Assembly: GCA_902773155.1 (NCBI GenBank)
Contig: CACYDK010000033.1
Location: forward strand, 1 to 6,186
Direction: 5' to 3'
DNA from: an uncultured Ruminococcus sp.
GTDB lineage: Bacteria > Bacillota > Clostridia > Oscillospirales > Acutalibacteraceae
DNA: 6,186 nucleotides
Below are positions 6,105 to 6,186 of the stretch, piece after piece. A program made the translations under genes and the position numbers. The notes below the pieces were generated by a model. It was not told the DNA's origin. It ran no database searches and was given only the letters and a program-made list of their open reading frames with translations. Each line of letters opens with the position of its first letter. Within the stretch, counting starts at the first letter, position 1.

Positions 6105-6186
6105 GGTGACCCATCGGAGTAGTTCATCAGTGCGAGGGCTTCCATCTCGAACCTTGGGATGTGTAGCGTAGCTAAACGTTTCATAA
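6101..6186 (-). repeat. 86-bp direct repeat, copy 2 (reaches window end)
   Basis: Base-for-base identical to 5795-5880, with a period of 306 bases. It runs into the window edge, so the true repeat may be longer than 86 bp. As in copy 1, its left TTAT boundary overlaps a hairpin (6068-6104). Perfect identity of both copies beside unrelated flanks suggests recent duplication, gene conversion or a dispersed element. Confidence 0.95.

Noticed and set aside
5795..6186. CRISPR array
   Set aside because: Only two repeats, 86 bp long with a 220-bp spacer and no cas genes. Size and layout do not fit.

Overview
The window looks like a chromosomal segment of a low-to-mid-GC Gram-positive bacterium of the class Clostridia. 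A Ruminococcus-like or Oscillospirales member is my best guess, made from protein style and not from any search. Supporting signs are a tRNA-sensing T-box leader in front of thrS, strong AGGAG-type ribosome binding sites, GTG starts, and a histidine kinase and ThrRS of clostridial type.

Positions 1-3019 form a rightward transcription unit. It starts with a T-box leader (threonine specifier ACC at 73-75, T-box bulge at 152-158, terminator at 169-206). Then comes thrS (246-2189), a complete threonyl-tRNA synthetase. Overlapping it by 4 bases is a membrane-anchored protein (2186-3019) with the fold signature of VanY-type D,D-carboxypeptidases (M15B). Every metal-binding and catalytic position I can align in that protein has been replaced, so it looks like a pseudoenzyme. 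A hairpin at 3025-3049 closes this unit and the opposing one.

Positions 5733-3069 form a leftward operon: a small alarmone (ppGpp) synthetase starting at GTG 5590, an OmpR-type response regulator, and its sensor histidine kinase. Spacing is 6 bases and then a 4-base overlap. Two candidate promoters lie upstream (-10 boxes at 5625-5630 and 5705-5710). The arrangement suggests an envelope signalling system whose operon also makes a (p)ppGpp synthetase.

Positions 5734-6186 hold no convincing gene. They contain two perfectly identical 86-bp direct repeats (5795-5880 and 6101-6186, the latter reaching the window edge). Each is joined at its left end, on the same TTAT boundary, to a different terminator-like hairpin. 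The unique sequence between them has a further long-range inverted repeat. This is the least explained part of the window: probably the 3' ends of leftward non-coding or decayed transcripts, or an intergenic mobile or repeat family.
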